A stretch of 10,284 bases of DNA, taken from Sulfurimonas sp. (GTDB taxonomy: Bacteria > Campylobacterota > Campylobacteria > Campylobacterales > Sulfurimonadaceae). Under the pieces are notes generated by a model. The model worked only from the letters and a program-made list of their open reading frames with translations. It ran no database searches and was not told the origin of the DNA. The position numbers were made by a program, and so were the translations under genes. The first letter of the stretch is position 1; every line of letters starts with the position of its first letter. This document shows, one piece after another, positions 1 through 6,192 of this stretch. The stretch lies in contig DTVI01000061.1 of NCBI GenBank assembly GCA_012963655.1, positions 1 through 10,284 of the forward strand. Reading direction: 5' to 3'.

Positions 1-67
1 TAATACCAAAGTACATATATAACAAATCAGATGAAATTCCTTAATATTATTAATAAGGTGTCTATTT

Positions 68-253
68 ATGTCAAACATCATTGCTTATGTGTCAAAACAC
101 ACAGGTGAAGCTACTCTTACAAAGATTAATAGTGTAAGTGCAGATCAGAACCTTCTTTATAAGGGAACTGGTCTTGACCGTTTAGACGGTTGTTACACCC
201 TAGTACTTAAAGGAAAGAACTCAAAAGGAAGTATTAAAGAAATTTGGTTTTAG
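68..253 (+). CDS. Small protein of unknown function (61 aa)
   Basis: I do not recognise this protein. It has 61 residues, begins MSNIIAYVSK and ends with the aromatic tail KEIWF. It has no signal peptide, no membrane segment and one cysteine (residue 42, in LDGCYTL). The pattern of short alternating polar and hydrophobic stretches (ATLTKINSV, CYTLVLKGK) suggests a small beta-rich cytoplasmic domain; that is inference. The ATG is preceded by a Shine-Dalgarno-like AAGGTG 7 nt upstream (55-60), which supports a real gene. A TATATA at 16-21 could be a -10 box, but the upstream region is cut by the window edge. It converges on mnmG and is followed by a hairpin/T-run at 306-324. The ribosome binding site and the terminator make it a likely gene despite its size. 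Confidence 0.6.
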   Translation: MSNIIAYVSKHTGEATLTKINSVSADQNLLYKGTGLDRLDGCYTLVLKGKNSKGSIKEIWF

Positions 254-261
254 AATTCTTG

Positions 262-296
262 GAAGAAAAAGACAATATATGAGGTTATAACCCCAT
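262..296 (-). terminator. Candidate intrinsic terminator of mnmG
   Basis: Read on the minus strand, ATGGGGTT and AACCTCAT (complement of 279-296) form an 8-bp stem with one G-U pair and a tiny AT loop. It is followed by ATATTGTCTTTTT. On the plus strand the same position is an A-C mismatch, so the hairpin favours minus-strand RNA, downstream of the mnmG stop at 304. The T-run starts several bases after the stem, which weakens the call. Confidence 0.35.
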
Positions 297-303
297 AAAG
301 TAT

Positions 304-2187
304 TTAGCTAGCCCTAGCTTTTTTAGCTGCCATATTAATATATATTTGTAAAATTTCTATAGCGGCTGGGGTTACCCCAGAAATTTGAGAAGCGGCTTGT
401 AAGGTAGGTGGATTAAAACCTTCAAACTTCTCTACCATCTCATTAGATAAACCCTTAACAATTCTAAAGTCAAAGTCTATTGGAATTTTCATCTTTAATT
501 GTCTTTGCATCTTGTTAATATCTTGTTGTTGCTTTTCTATGTATCTTGCGTATTTAGCTTCAATCAAAATTTGCGTTTGAACATACTCAGTGAACTTCCC
601 AATGCGAGGTTCTAATTTTAAAAGCTTGTCTAGGGTAAATGACTTTCTTGCTGCAATATTAATGGCTAGGGTTTTATCCGTAATATGCAACTCGTCCATA
701 TCCGCTAAAAAGGCTAAGAACTCTTTATTTGGCTTACATTCTTGCTCATTTAAGTAAGCAACACCCTCCGCCATTTGAGCATTTTTTAAATCTACCTCAG
801 CTTGCACTTCATCTGAGATTAGGCCAAAGTCATGTCCATACTTAGATAAACGAAGGTCTGCTGTTTCTTCTCTAAGAAGAAGTCGATATTCTGCTCTTGA
901 GGTAAACATTCTATAGGGTTCTTTCGTGCCCTTCGTTACAAGGTCATCAATCATAACCCCAATATATGCTTCTTCTCTACCCAAGATAAAAGCTTCTTTT
1001 CCTTGGTTTGAAAGTGAGGCATTAATACCTGCCATTAAACCTTGAGCGGCTGCTTCTTCATATCCTGTTGTCCCATTAATCTGACCTGCAAGGTACAAGT
1101 TCTTAATCTTTTTTGTTTCCATAGAGTGTGTTAATGAGGTAGGGTTAATATAATCATACTCAATAGCATATCCATAACGTACAATTCTAGCGTTTTCCAT
1201 CCCCTTAACCGAATGAATCATATCACGCTGAACATCAGGTGGAAGAGAGGTAGACATACCATTTACATATACTTCTGGATTTTCCCAGGTTTGAGGTTCA
1301 ATAAAAAGATGATGACGATCTTTATCTCTAAAGCGATTTATCTTATCTTCAATACTAGGACAATATCTTGGTCCAACACCCTCAATCTGACCTGAGAATA
1401 AAGGGGCTCTGTGAAAGTTATCTTCAATAATCTTATGGGTTGTTTCGTTCGTATAGGTAATGTAACAAGGAAGTTGCTGTTTTTCTTTTTTAAACTTTTC
1501 TCTGTCAGTTCTAAATGAAAAAGGTGCAGGAAGTTCATCCCCAGGTTGAATTTCCATCACTGAATAATCTATACTTGAACTATCTACCCGAGGACAGGTT
1601 CCTGTTTTTAACCTACCCACATCAAGGCCAAGTTCTCTCAGTTGAAGGCCTAGCTTTTTAGCTGAAAATTCTCCAAAACGCCCTGCTTCATGAGTTGTTT
1701 CACCTATGTGAATAATACCTTGTAAGAAAGTACCTGTTGTAAGGATAACCTTCGAACACATATACTCATTTAAAAACTCTGTCTTAACACCTATAACACT
1801 ATCATCTTCTATGATAAGTTCATCAACTGTTTCTTGAAGTAATTGTAAATTAGGGGTGTTTAGGGTGATGTTTCTAGCAATAATACGGTACCTATCCATA
1901 TCTATCTGTGCTCGTGTACCACGAACAGCTGGACCCTTAGCTGCATTTAAAATACGAAACTGTATTCCGGCATCATCTGTTATTAAACCCATCTCACCAC
2001 CAAGGGCGTCAAGTTCTTTAACTAAGTGACCCTTAGCAAGCCCACCAACAGCGGGATTACAAGAAGTCGCCCCAACATTTTCTGCAAGCATAGAAACTAA
2101 AAGTGTTTTTTGTCCCATTCTCGCTGATGACAAAGCCGCTTCAATACCCGCGTGCCCTGCTCCAACTACAATTACATCATATTTCAT
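304..2187 (-). CDS. mnmG: tRNA U34 carboxymethylaminomethyl modification enzyme MnmG (GidA)
   Basis: MnmG works with the GTPase MnmE in the cytoplasm to install the aminomethyl or carboxymethylaminomethyl group on carbon 5 of the wobble uridine (U34) of certain tRNAs. It uses FAD, NADH and methylene-tetrahydrofolate. The 627 residues match the family's usual length (about 620-630). Visible motifs are the N-terminal FAD dinucleotide-binding GAGHAG (9-14), the first family signature around CNPAVGGLAKG (43-53, continuing to LDALGGEMG), the conserved cysteine in GPRYCPSIED (C276), the second signature NLYLAGQINGTTGYEEAAAQ (363-382), and the helical tRNA/MnmE-binding C-terminus containing LEPRIG and GLSNEMVEKFE. 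The ATG is preceded by AGAAGGA at a suitable distance. It stands alone, divergent from the response regulator gene, with a TATAAT 47 nt upstream. mnmE is not in the window. Confidence 0.97.
   Translation of the reverse strand: MKYDVIVVGAGHAGIEAALSSARMGQKTLLVSMLAENVGATSCNPAVGGLAKGHLVKELDALGGEMGLITDDAGIQFRILNAAKGPAVRGTRAQIDMDRYRIIARNITLNTPNLQLLQETVDELIIEDDSVIGVKTEFLNEYMCSKVILTTGTFLQGIIHIGETTHEAGRFGEFSAKKLGLQLRELGLDVGRLKTGTCPRVDSSSIDYSVMEIQPGDELPAPFSFRTDREKFKKEKQQLPCYITYTNETTHKIIEDNFHRAPLFSGQIEGVGPRYCPSIEDKINRFRDKDRHHLFIEPQTWENPEVYVNGMSTSLPPDVQRDMIHSVKGMENARIVRYGYAIEYDYINPTSLTHSMETKKIKNLYLAGQINGTTGYEEAAAQGLMAGINASLSNQGKEAFILGREEAYIGVMIDDLVTKGTKEPYRMFTSRAEYRLLLREETADLRLSKYGHDFGLISDEVQAEVDLKNAQMAEGVAYLNEQECKPNKEFLAFLADMDELHITDKTLAINIAARKSFTLDKLLKLEPRIGKFTEYVQTQILIEAKYARYIEKQQQDINKMQRQLKMKIPIDFDFRIVKGLSNEMVEKFEGFNPPTLQAASQISGVTPAAIEILQIYINMAAKKARAS
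306..324 (+). terminator. Candidate intrinsic terminator of the 61-aa gene
   Basis: AGCTA (306-310), loop GCCC, TAGCT (315-319) is followed by a run of T through 324, as expected of a Rho-independent terminator read on the plus strand. The stem is only 5 bp, so it is modest. It overlaps the stop codon and last codons of mnmG on the other strand. Confidence 0.4.
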
Positions 2188-2233
2188 TTGATTCCTTCTA
2201 AACCTATTTCAAAGGTTGAGAATATTTTGTGAA

Positions 2234-2239
2234 ATTATA
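2234..2239 (-). promoter_or_regulatory. -10 box of the mnmG promoter
   Basis: A perfect TATAAT on the minus strand, preceded by GGG and with no clear -35 box. This is a common arrangement in Campylobacterota. It would start transcription near 2227, giving a 5' leader of about 40 nt to the mnmG ATG. Confidence 0.55.
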
Positions 2240-2397
2240 CCCTTATTAGGCTAACTTATAGAGAAGTTTTGAACTCAATTCATAATTTAAAAAATCTTTA
2301 ATAGAAGCAAAAATATTCTTAACTCTGAAATTGAATAAATATTTCTGATAAATTAAACTATTACACTTTTATTAAGAACCCTTTTATATCTTCTGAG

Positions 2398-2403
2398 TAC
2401 AAT
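2398..2403 (+). promoter_or_regulatory. Candidate -10 box of the response regulator gene
   Basis: TACAAT preceded by TGAG lies 31 nt upstream of the ATG at 2435, so the transcript would start near 2410. T-rich tracts (ACTTTTATT, CTTTTATA) lie upstream; no -35 consensus is seen. Confidence 0.4.
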
Positions 2404-2434
2404 CTGGCAACATAAAAAAAACATAGGTGAATTC

Positions 2435-2926
2435 ATGTCAGATTGTTTAGTTTTTGCAGAAGAAGAACTTTGTATTGTAAATAAAGAGGATAGATGGAAA
2501 CTCTTTATTGTTGATGATGATAAAGATATTCATGAGATTACAAAAATTGCCCTAAAAGATTTAAAATTTAAAAATAAAGCTATAAGTTTTGAATCTGCCT
2601 TCAGCGCAGAAGAAGCTATCTCAAAATTAAAAAATAATTCACAATTTGCTATTGTCTTACTTGATATTGGAATGGAAACATCTGATGCAGGCTTAGATGT
2701 TGCAAACTTTATTCGTCAACAACAACAAGATAGATTAACGCGTATAATCATTCGTACCGGGCAACCAGGTAATATTTCTGAAAAAGAAATTCTTAATAAT
2801 TATGATATAAATGGTTATCAATCAAAAATAGACCCTAACCTTGACCATTTCTATACATCTATACATACAGCCATTTCCCAGTATCACCAAATCAGTGAAC
2901 TTGCTAACGTAAACAATATACTTTAA
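2435..2926 (+). CDS. Stand-alone receiver-domain response regulator (N-terminal part of a DUF3369-type regulator)
   Basis: A CheY-like receiver of 163 residues that would accept phosphate from a histidine kinase not present here. Receiver landmarks are visible: acidic pair D27-D28 in FIVDDDKDIHE, phospho-acceptor D77 in VLLDIGMET, conserved T108 in IIIRTGQPG, and K131 in YQSKID. The wording of these motifs (FAEEE near the N-terminus, VDDDKDIHEIT, METSDAGLDV, RTGQPG, NDYDING-like) matches the receiver of regulators that carry a DUF3369 domain, often followed by an HD-GYP or output domain. This comparison is from memory of the family. Here the protein ends about 13 residues after the receiver with no output domain, and the following 196 bases show no continuation in any frame. 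The ATG follows AGGTGA with 6 nt spacing. Likely roles are a phospho-relay carrier or regulation by protein contact; the partner is unknown. Confidence 0.85.
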   Translation: MSDCLVFAEEELCIVNKEDRWKLFIVDDDKDIHEITKIALKDLKFKNKAISFESAFSAEEAISKLKNNSQFAIVLLDIGMETSDAGLDVANFIRQQQQDRLTRIIIRTGQPGNISEKEILNNYDINGYQSKIDPNLDHFYTSIHTAISQYHQISELANVNNIL

Positions 2927-2990
2927 GAACCCATATCAGAAGCCCTAGATATTGGGAAAAAACTGTAATATAAAGATTGAAGTAATCAAT

Positions 2991-3014
2991 AAAAACTAAA
3001 GTCCTTTCTTTAGT
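2991..3014 (-). terminator. Intrinsic terminator with no obvious protein gene
   Basis: Perfect 7-bp stem ACTAAAG/CTTTAGT with a 6-nt loop. On the minus strand it is followed immediately by a run of T. On the plus strand it is followed by ATTACAC, so it is a poor terminator for the upstream response regulator gene, although the hairpin could still protect that mRNA's 3' end. Confidence 0.5.
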
Positions 3015-3063
3015 ATTACACTTCCAAATAAATAAAGCCAAAACCTCTTTAAAAAAATCTAAT

Positions 3064-3091
3064 GACTTTTTTACCTTCACCTGAGTATACT
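3064..3091 (+). promoter_or_regulatory. Candidate promoter of the Sel1-repeat gene
   Basis: TATACT (3086-3091) preceded by TGAG, with a T-tract (3066-3072) about 14 bp upstream. A start near 3098 would leave a leader of about 25 nt to the ATG at 3123. Confidence 0.4.
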
Positions 3092-3102
3092 TCGCATAAA
3101 TA

Positions 3103-3131
3103 ATTATAAAGAAGAATACACTATGATCCAA
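3103..3131 (-). promoter_or_regulatory. Minus-strand promoter overlapping the Sel1 gene start
   Basis: TTGGAT and TATAAT separated by exactly 17 bp on the minus strand. The -35 box lies inside the first codons of the Sel1-repeat gene. This would drive the candidate small RNA. Confidence 0.35.
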
Positions 3132-3806
3132 CAAGCACATGATGCCTACAATAAAGCAGACTATAATAAGGCCTTTAGCCTCTACTCTACCCTTGCCAAT
3201 AATGGGAACGCTGCTGCCCAAGCAAGTCTTGGCTATATGTATCAAAATGCCCAAGGGACAACTGAAGATATAGATAAGGCAGCACTTTACTATACTAAGG
3301 CTGCTGAACAAAACCATCCTCTTGCTATGTATAATATTGCTGTACTTATGATGCATGGGAAAGGGGTCTCTCATGATATGTTTGCTGCGCATGAATACTT
3401 TATGAAGGCTGCTGTAAAAGAAGTCCCTCAAGCTATGTATGAATCTGCCATGATGTTAGAAAAAGGTTTAGGATGTATCCAGAGTTTTTCAGAAGCGGCT
3501 TTTTGGTATGAAGAAGCAGCTAAACGAGGAAATATGGATGCCTTTAATAATTTAGGTGTTTTATTTAAAGAAGGGCATGGTGTAAGTATGGACTATAAAA
3601 AAGCCTTTTATCTTTTCACAAAGGCGGCTGAACATAATGTCCCAACAGCACAATATAACCTAGGTCAAATGTATGATCAAGGGCATGGTTGCGAGATAGA
3701 TCAGGACAGAGCCTTAGAATGGTGTAGAAAGGCTGCTTACGCTGGACATGAAAAAGCTAAAAATATTATTGATAAACTTCAGTCTGATGGAAAGATCGTT
3801 TTTTAA
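3123..3806 (+). CDS. Cytoplasmic Sel1-repeat protein
   Basis: This 227-residue protein is built almost wholly of Sel1-like repeats, a TPR-related helix-turn-helix unit of 36 residues used for protein binding. An N-terminal partial unit (about residues 1-29, DYNKAFSLYSTLANNGN) is followed by five full units at about 30-65, 66-101, 102-137, 138-173 and 174-209. Each ends in a KAA-type helix (YYTKAAEQNH, YFMKAAVKEV, WYEEAAKRGN, LFTKAAEHNV, WCRKAAYAGH) and carries a G-x-G turn (GKGV, GLGC, GHGV, GHGC). A short C-terminal helix follows. Unlike the secreted cysteine-rich Hcp proteins of Helicobacter, it has no signal peptide and no regular disulphide-pair cysteines, so it is predicted to be cytoplasmic. 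It starts at the only suitable ATG, after a purine-rich AAAGAAGAA. It probably acts as a scaffold or adaptor; the partner is unknown. The response regulator upstream is a possible functional neighbour, but the 196-bp gap and separate promoter argue against a tight operon. Confidence 0.88.
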   Translation: MIQQAHDAYNKADYNKAFSLYSTLANNGNAAAQASLGYMYQNAQGTTEDIDKAALYYTKAAEQNHPLAMYNIAVLMMHGKGVSHDMFAAHEYFMKAAVKEVPQAMYESAMMLEKGLGCIQSFSEAAFWYEEAAKRGNMDAFNNLGVLFKEGHGVSMDYKKAFYLFTKAAEHNVPTAQYNLGQMYDQGHGCEIDQDRALEWCRKAAYAGHEKAKNIIDKLQSDGKIVF

Positions 3807-3866
3807 CTGTTTTACATAAAATTAACGGGCTTTAATGCCCAGTTTAAAGACCCTACTTCATCCCCT

Positions 3867-3905
3867 GTACCCTCTCATTATGGGTACTTTAATCTTTTTA
3901 TTCTT
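3867..3905 (+). terminator. Intrinsic terminator of the Sel1-repeat gene
   Basis: GTACCC (3867-3872), a 9-nt loop and GGGTAC (3882-3887) form a perfect 6-bp stem, followed by TTTAATCTTTTTATTC on the plus strand. It lies 60 nt after the Sel1 stop. A weaker hairpin GGGC/GCCC (3827-3840) lies between them but has no T-run. Confidence 0.55.
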
Positions 3906-4107
3906 ATCTTAAGTTATACATAAAGATTAGTAATAGAAGTAGTGGTTCTTTAAAACTATCCATCAGTTCTTAATCAAAAGAATTCATCATTGCATGTACG
4001 ATTTTATAAATATGGGGTGTATAATACCCTTATATAATTTTACTAAAAAACTTAAAACTAGAAAAACTATTTTTCTTGTTATTTTTACTGGGGAGCACTT
4101 AGACTAG
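3906..4107 (+). promoter_or_regulatory. Leader and promoter region of the YbiB-like/ribE operon
   Basis: The gap of about 300 bases between the Sel1 gene and the next gene holds the terminator at 3867-3905 and then this promoter region. Two TATAAT boxes are seen, at 4020-4025 (within GGGGTGTATAATACCC) and 4033-4038. They would give leaders of about 60-75 nt. A TTGCAT (3990-3995) lies too far upstream (24 bp) to pair well with the first box. No riboswitch-like structure (for example an FMN aptamer) or small ORF was seen in the leader. Confidence 0.45.
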
Positions 4108-5034
4108 ATGAGATTTCATACATTTTTAAAAGCGGTGGGGACAGGTCCAAAAGGCAATAAACATCTTAGCCGTGAAGAGATGAAAGAAGCTATGGGAATG
4201 ATGCTTGATGGGTCTGCCATACCCGAACAAACTGCTGCTTTTTTACTGGGTTGGCGAGTTATGGCTGAGGATAAGAATGAGCTTTTAGGTGCTATTGACG
4301 CAATGAATGCATGTATCAAACAAAGCCCTGTTAAAAACAGTATCGAGATTGGATATCCCCTGGATGGAAAAATTAAAGCGCTTCCTATTATGCTCCTTTC
4401 TGCGCATATGCTTCCTAAACTTCCTATTGTTGTACATGGAGATAGAACCCAGCCTTCAAAGCTTGGATTTAACCCTAAAGACTTTTATGAAAATATGAAA
4501 CTTGCTTCTAACATTCACTATTTTGATAGAGCTAACTTCTTTCCTGAACTTTCTAAACTTACAGATTTAAGACGTGCCTTAGGCCTACGTACTGCCTTTA
4601 ACACCATAGAAAAACTTCATAATGTTGCACAAAGTGATTTTGCACTTATTGGTATGCACCATCTACCTTATTTCGACTTATATAAAGAATTATATGGGCC
4701 TTATTATAAGCGTCTCATTATTGTTAAAGGAAGCGAAGGAACACCTGAGGTACTTAAAAAAACAAAGATTCTAGTAGTTGAAGGTGAGCATTCTCATTAC
4801 CTTCCAATAGACCCTGCTGATTATGACTTAGAGCCTTTTGAAGCTAAAATTGAATTAAGCCTTCCAGAAATGCTAAAGCAACTTGAGAATCCAACAAAAC
4901 AAATACTTGGATATGCAAGACTAAATGCCGCGCTTTTACTTTATGCAGCTGACAAAGCTCCAAGTATTGAAGAAGCTTTTATCACTTTAAAAAGTAATTA
5001 CGAAAAGCTTTGTAAAAAGCATTTAAAGGACTAG
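4108..5034 (+). CDS. YbiB/TrpD2-like protein (anthranilate phosphoribosyltransferase fold)
   Basis: The 308-residue protein resembles E. coli YbiB, often annotated 'glycosyl transferase family protein'. An N-terminal helical domain (LSREEMKEAMGMMLDGSAIP, 20-39, then QTAAFLLGWRVM) is like TrpD and thymidine phosphorylase. It is followed by an alpha/beta domain with VVHGDRTQPSKLG (108-120), GLRTAFNTIEKLHN (159-172, the counterpart of TrpD GxRTxFNxLGPLxN) and VKGSEGTPE (206-214). The PRPP-binding GTGGD loop of true TrpD is absent: the equivalent place reads IGYPLDGKIKALP (81-93). It is therefore probably not an anthranilate phosphoribosyltransferase. YbiB has been described as a nucleic-acid-binding homologue, but its role here is unknown. 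The start is fixed by an in-frame stop immediately before the ATG. GGGGAG lies 12 nt upstream, an unusually long spacing. ribE follows after 1 nt. Confidence 0.8.
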   Translation: MRFHTFLKAVGTGPKGNKHLSREEMKEAMGMMLDGSAIPEQTAAFLLGWRVMAEDKNELLGAIDAMNACIKQSPVKNSIEIGYPLDGKIKALPIMLLSAHMLPKLPIVVHGDRTQPSKLGFNPKDFYENMKLASNIHYFDRANFFPELSKLTDLRRALGLRTAFNTIEKLHNVAQSDFALIGMHHLPYFDLYKELYGPYYKRLIIVKGSEGTPEVLKKTKILVVEGEHSHYLPIDPADYDLEPFEAKIELSLPEMLKQLENPTKQILGYARLNAALLLYAADKAPSIEEAFITLKSNYEKLCKKHLKD

Positions 5035-5035
5035 G

Positions 5036-5650
5036 ATGTTTACAGGTCTTATCAGAGAAATGGCTAGTGTACAAGCTTATCAAAATAACGAACTAACGGT
5101 TAAAGCAGAATATGCTCCATGTATTGGTGACTCTCTTGCTATTAATGGGGCTTGTTTAACTGTTGTAAAAACAAGCGAGGGTTCTTTTACCGTGGAACTT
5201 TCTCCCGAAACTCAACATCATATGGCTACTGAAAACCTTAAAGCTAAGGTGCATATGGAACCTGCCATGCAAATGGGAGATAGATTTGAGGGGCATATTG
5301 TCCAAGGACATATTGACTGTATAGGTGAAATTACTCAGATTAAAAACAATGGAAATTCAACTGACTTTTTTATTTCTATCCCTGAAGAGTTTCAAGGCTT
5401 TTTAGTACCTAAGGGTTCTATTACTGTTGATGGCGTTAGTCTTACCATTAATGAGGTTTTAGATGATGGTTTTCGTTTAACTATCATTCCCCATACTATA
5501 AAAGAATCTTTGTTTGCAATTTATACAAAAGGATATAAGGTAAACATTGAAACCGATATGTTCGCTCGATATATCTTTCATCTGTTTAAACCAAAAAGCA
5601 AGGAATCTGTTTCTTGGGATGATATCAATAAGATAACCGCCCTATATTAA
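5036..5650 (+). CDS. ribE: Riboflavin synthase (alpha subunit)
   Basis: Catalyses the last step of riboflavin synthesis, the dismutation of two 6,7-dimethyl-8-ribityllumazine molecules to riboflavin and 5-amino-6-ribitylamino-uracil, in the cytoplasm as a homotrimer. The 204 residues contain the two expected lumazine-binding barrels. The first (about 1-86) has the invariant N-terminus MFTGLI, NGACLTV (38-44) and ELSPETQ (54-60). The second (about 87-185) has GHIVQGHIDCIG (86-97), VDGVSLTI (131-138) and IPHTIKESLF (151-160), ending KVNIETDMFARYI. Length and motifs are typical. The ATG is preceded by AAAGGA lying within the end of the upstream gene, so the two genes are surely co-transcribed and perhaps translationally coupled. 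No other riboflavin genes are in the window. Confidence 0.96.
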   Translation: MFTGLIREMASVQAYQNNELTVKAEYAPCIGDSLAINGACLTVVKTSEGSFTVELSPETQHHMATENLKAKVHMEPAMQMGDRFEGHIVQGHIDCIGEITQIKNNGNSTDFFISIPEEFQGFLVPKGSITVDGVSLTINEVLDDGFRLTIIPHTIKESLFAIYTKGYKVNIETDMFARYIFHLFKPKSKESVSWDDINKITALY

Positions 5651-5668
5651 TTTACATAAAGGAATACA

Positions 5669-6148
5669 ATGAAAAAAAATATATATAGAATAATAATATT
5701 ATTCATCATGATAATAATAATTTCAGGATGTGGAGCACGATTTCATGAAGGTAACGTAAAAACATCCTATAACCCTCAAAGTGTCAATGGGGTATCGATT
5801 GAGCATAATGCATTAATAAAAGTTACAGATGGTTTTACAATATGGCAAGTAGACAAAGTAAGATTAATAGACAATTTTCAAGTAAATTTCCTGTTTGGCA
5901 AGCGGGTAGATTCAATCATTATTAAAGAAGGACAACATACTATTTATACCAAACTGTATGCTGCTGATAAAGGTTATCTAAATATTAATATTTATTTTAA
6001 AAATTTCACAGTTAAATCGAATCATACATATCTTATTGACTATATAATTACAGGAAACCAAGTCTTTTATTGGATAAAAGATTTAACTGAAAATAAAGTG
6101 GTTTATGGAACAGAAAAAACAAAAAAAGATTTCGAAAAAAAAGTCTAA
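5669..6148 (+). CDS. Predicted lipoprotein of unknown function
   Basis: This 159-residue protein has a type II signal peptide: a basic start (MKKNIYR), a very hydrophobic isoleucine-rich core, and a lipobox ending IISGC with the acylated cysteine at residue 21. The residue after the cysteine is glycine, so by the E. coli Lol rule it would go to the outer membrane facing the periplasm; that rule may not hold fully in this group. The mature part alternates polar and aromatic beta-strand-like stretches (ALIKVTDGFTIWQVDKVRL, SIIIKEGQHTIYTKL, TYLIDYIITGNQVFYWIKD) and ends in a lysine-rich tail. This suggests a small beta-sandwich, reminiscent of PEGA/DUF2846-type periplasmic domains, but I cannot assign a family. 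AAAGGA precedes the ATG, 18 nt after ribE, so read-through from the riboflavin operon is likely. It looks more AT-rich than its neighbours. It converges on the MnmD-like gene. Confidence 0.8.
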   Translation: MKKNIYRIIILFIMIIIISGCGARFHEGNVKTSYNPQSVNGVSIEHNALIKVTDGFTIWQVDKVRLIDNFQVNFLFGKRVDSIIIKEGQHTIYTKLYAADKGYLNINIYFKNFTVKSNHTYLIDYIITGNQVFYWIKDLTENKVVYGTEKTKKDFEKKV

Positions 6149-6167
6149 AATTTATTCCTCTATCCAC

Positions 6168-6192
6168 TATTAAAAACACTCCTTAAAAGGAG
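6168..6192 (-). terminator. Intrinsic terminator ending the peptide-binding/luxS/mnmD group
   Basis: Read on the minus strand, CTCCTT and AAGGAG (complement of 6179-6192) form a 6-bp stem, followed by TGTTTTTAATAG. The stem contains the stop codon of the MnmD-like gene (6183-6185). On the plus strand the hairpin is followed by GAAGTTTCATC, so termination is better supported for the minus strand. Confidence 0.6.

Larger units (their letters stand above)
2989..3096 (-). ncRNA. Candidate small RNA (promoter plus intrinsic terminator, no ORF)
   Basis: On the minus strand, TTGGAT (3126-3131), a 17-bp spacer and TATAAT (3103-3108) form a good sigma-70-type promoter, placing a start near 3096. About 85-100 nt further on lies a perfect 7-bp hairpin: ACTAAAG, a 6-nt loop and CTTTAGT (3014-2995), followed by five T residues (2995-2991). 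Together they would define an RNA of roughly 105 nt with no convincing coding sequence. No minus-strand protein gene explains the terminator. Its promoter interleaves with the putative Sel1-gene promoter, so the two could compete. This is a prediction from signals only. Confidence 0.3.

Noticed and set aside
366..380. Strong GC-rich hairpin CTGGGG-TTA-CCCCAG near the 3' end of mnmG
   Set aside because: It lies inside the conserved coding sequence for SGVTPAA, has no T-run, and is likely a coincidence of codon choice rather than a regulatory element.
1213..1538. Short open frames on both strands inside mnmG
   Set aside because: They overlap conserved mnmG coding sequence and show no motifs or start signals of their own.
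2930..2956. Hairpin CCCATATC/GATATTGGG after the response regulator as a terminator
   Set aside because: It has a bulged base and a 10-nt loop, and is followed by a run of A rather than T on the plus strand; not convincing.
2927..3000. Frameshifted continuation of the response regulator into a DUF3369 domain
   Set aside because: Reading the following bases in other frames gave early stops and no resemblance to the expected continuation.
2904..3431. A 175-codon open frame on the minus strand
   Set aside because: Most of it lies antisense to the strongly supported Sel1-repeat gene. Its predicted protein has no recognisable motif, and it has no ribosome binding site; the open frame is a by-product of the repeat codons.
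3906..4107. FMN riboswitch ahead of the operon containing ribE
   Set aside because: The leader is too short and AT-rich, and none of the conserved GC-rich FMN-aptamer segments could be seen.
4116..4498. Short open frames inside the YbiB-like gene
   Set aside because: They are shadow frames of a gene with recognisable TrpD-fold motifs.
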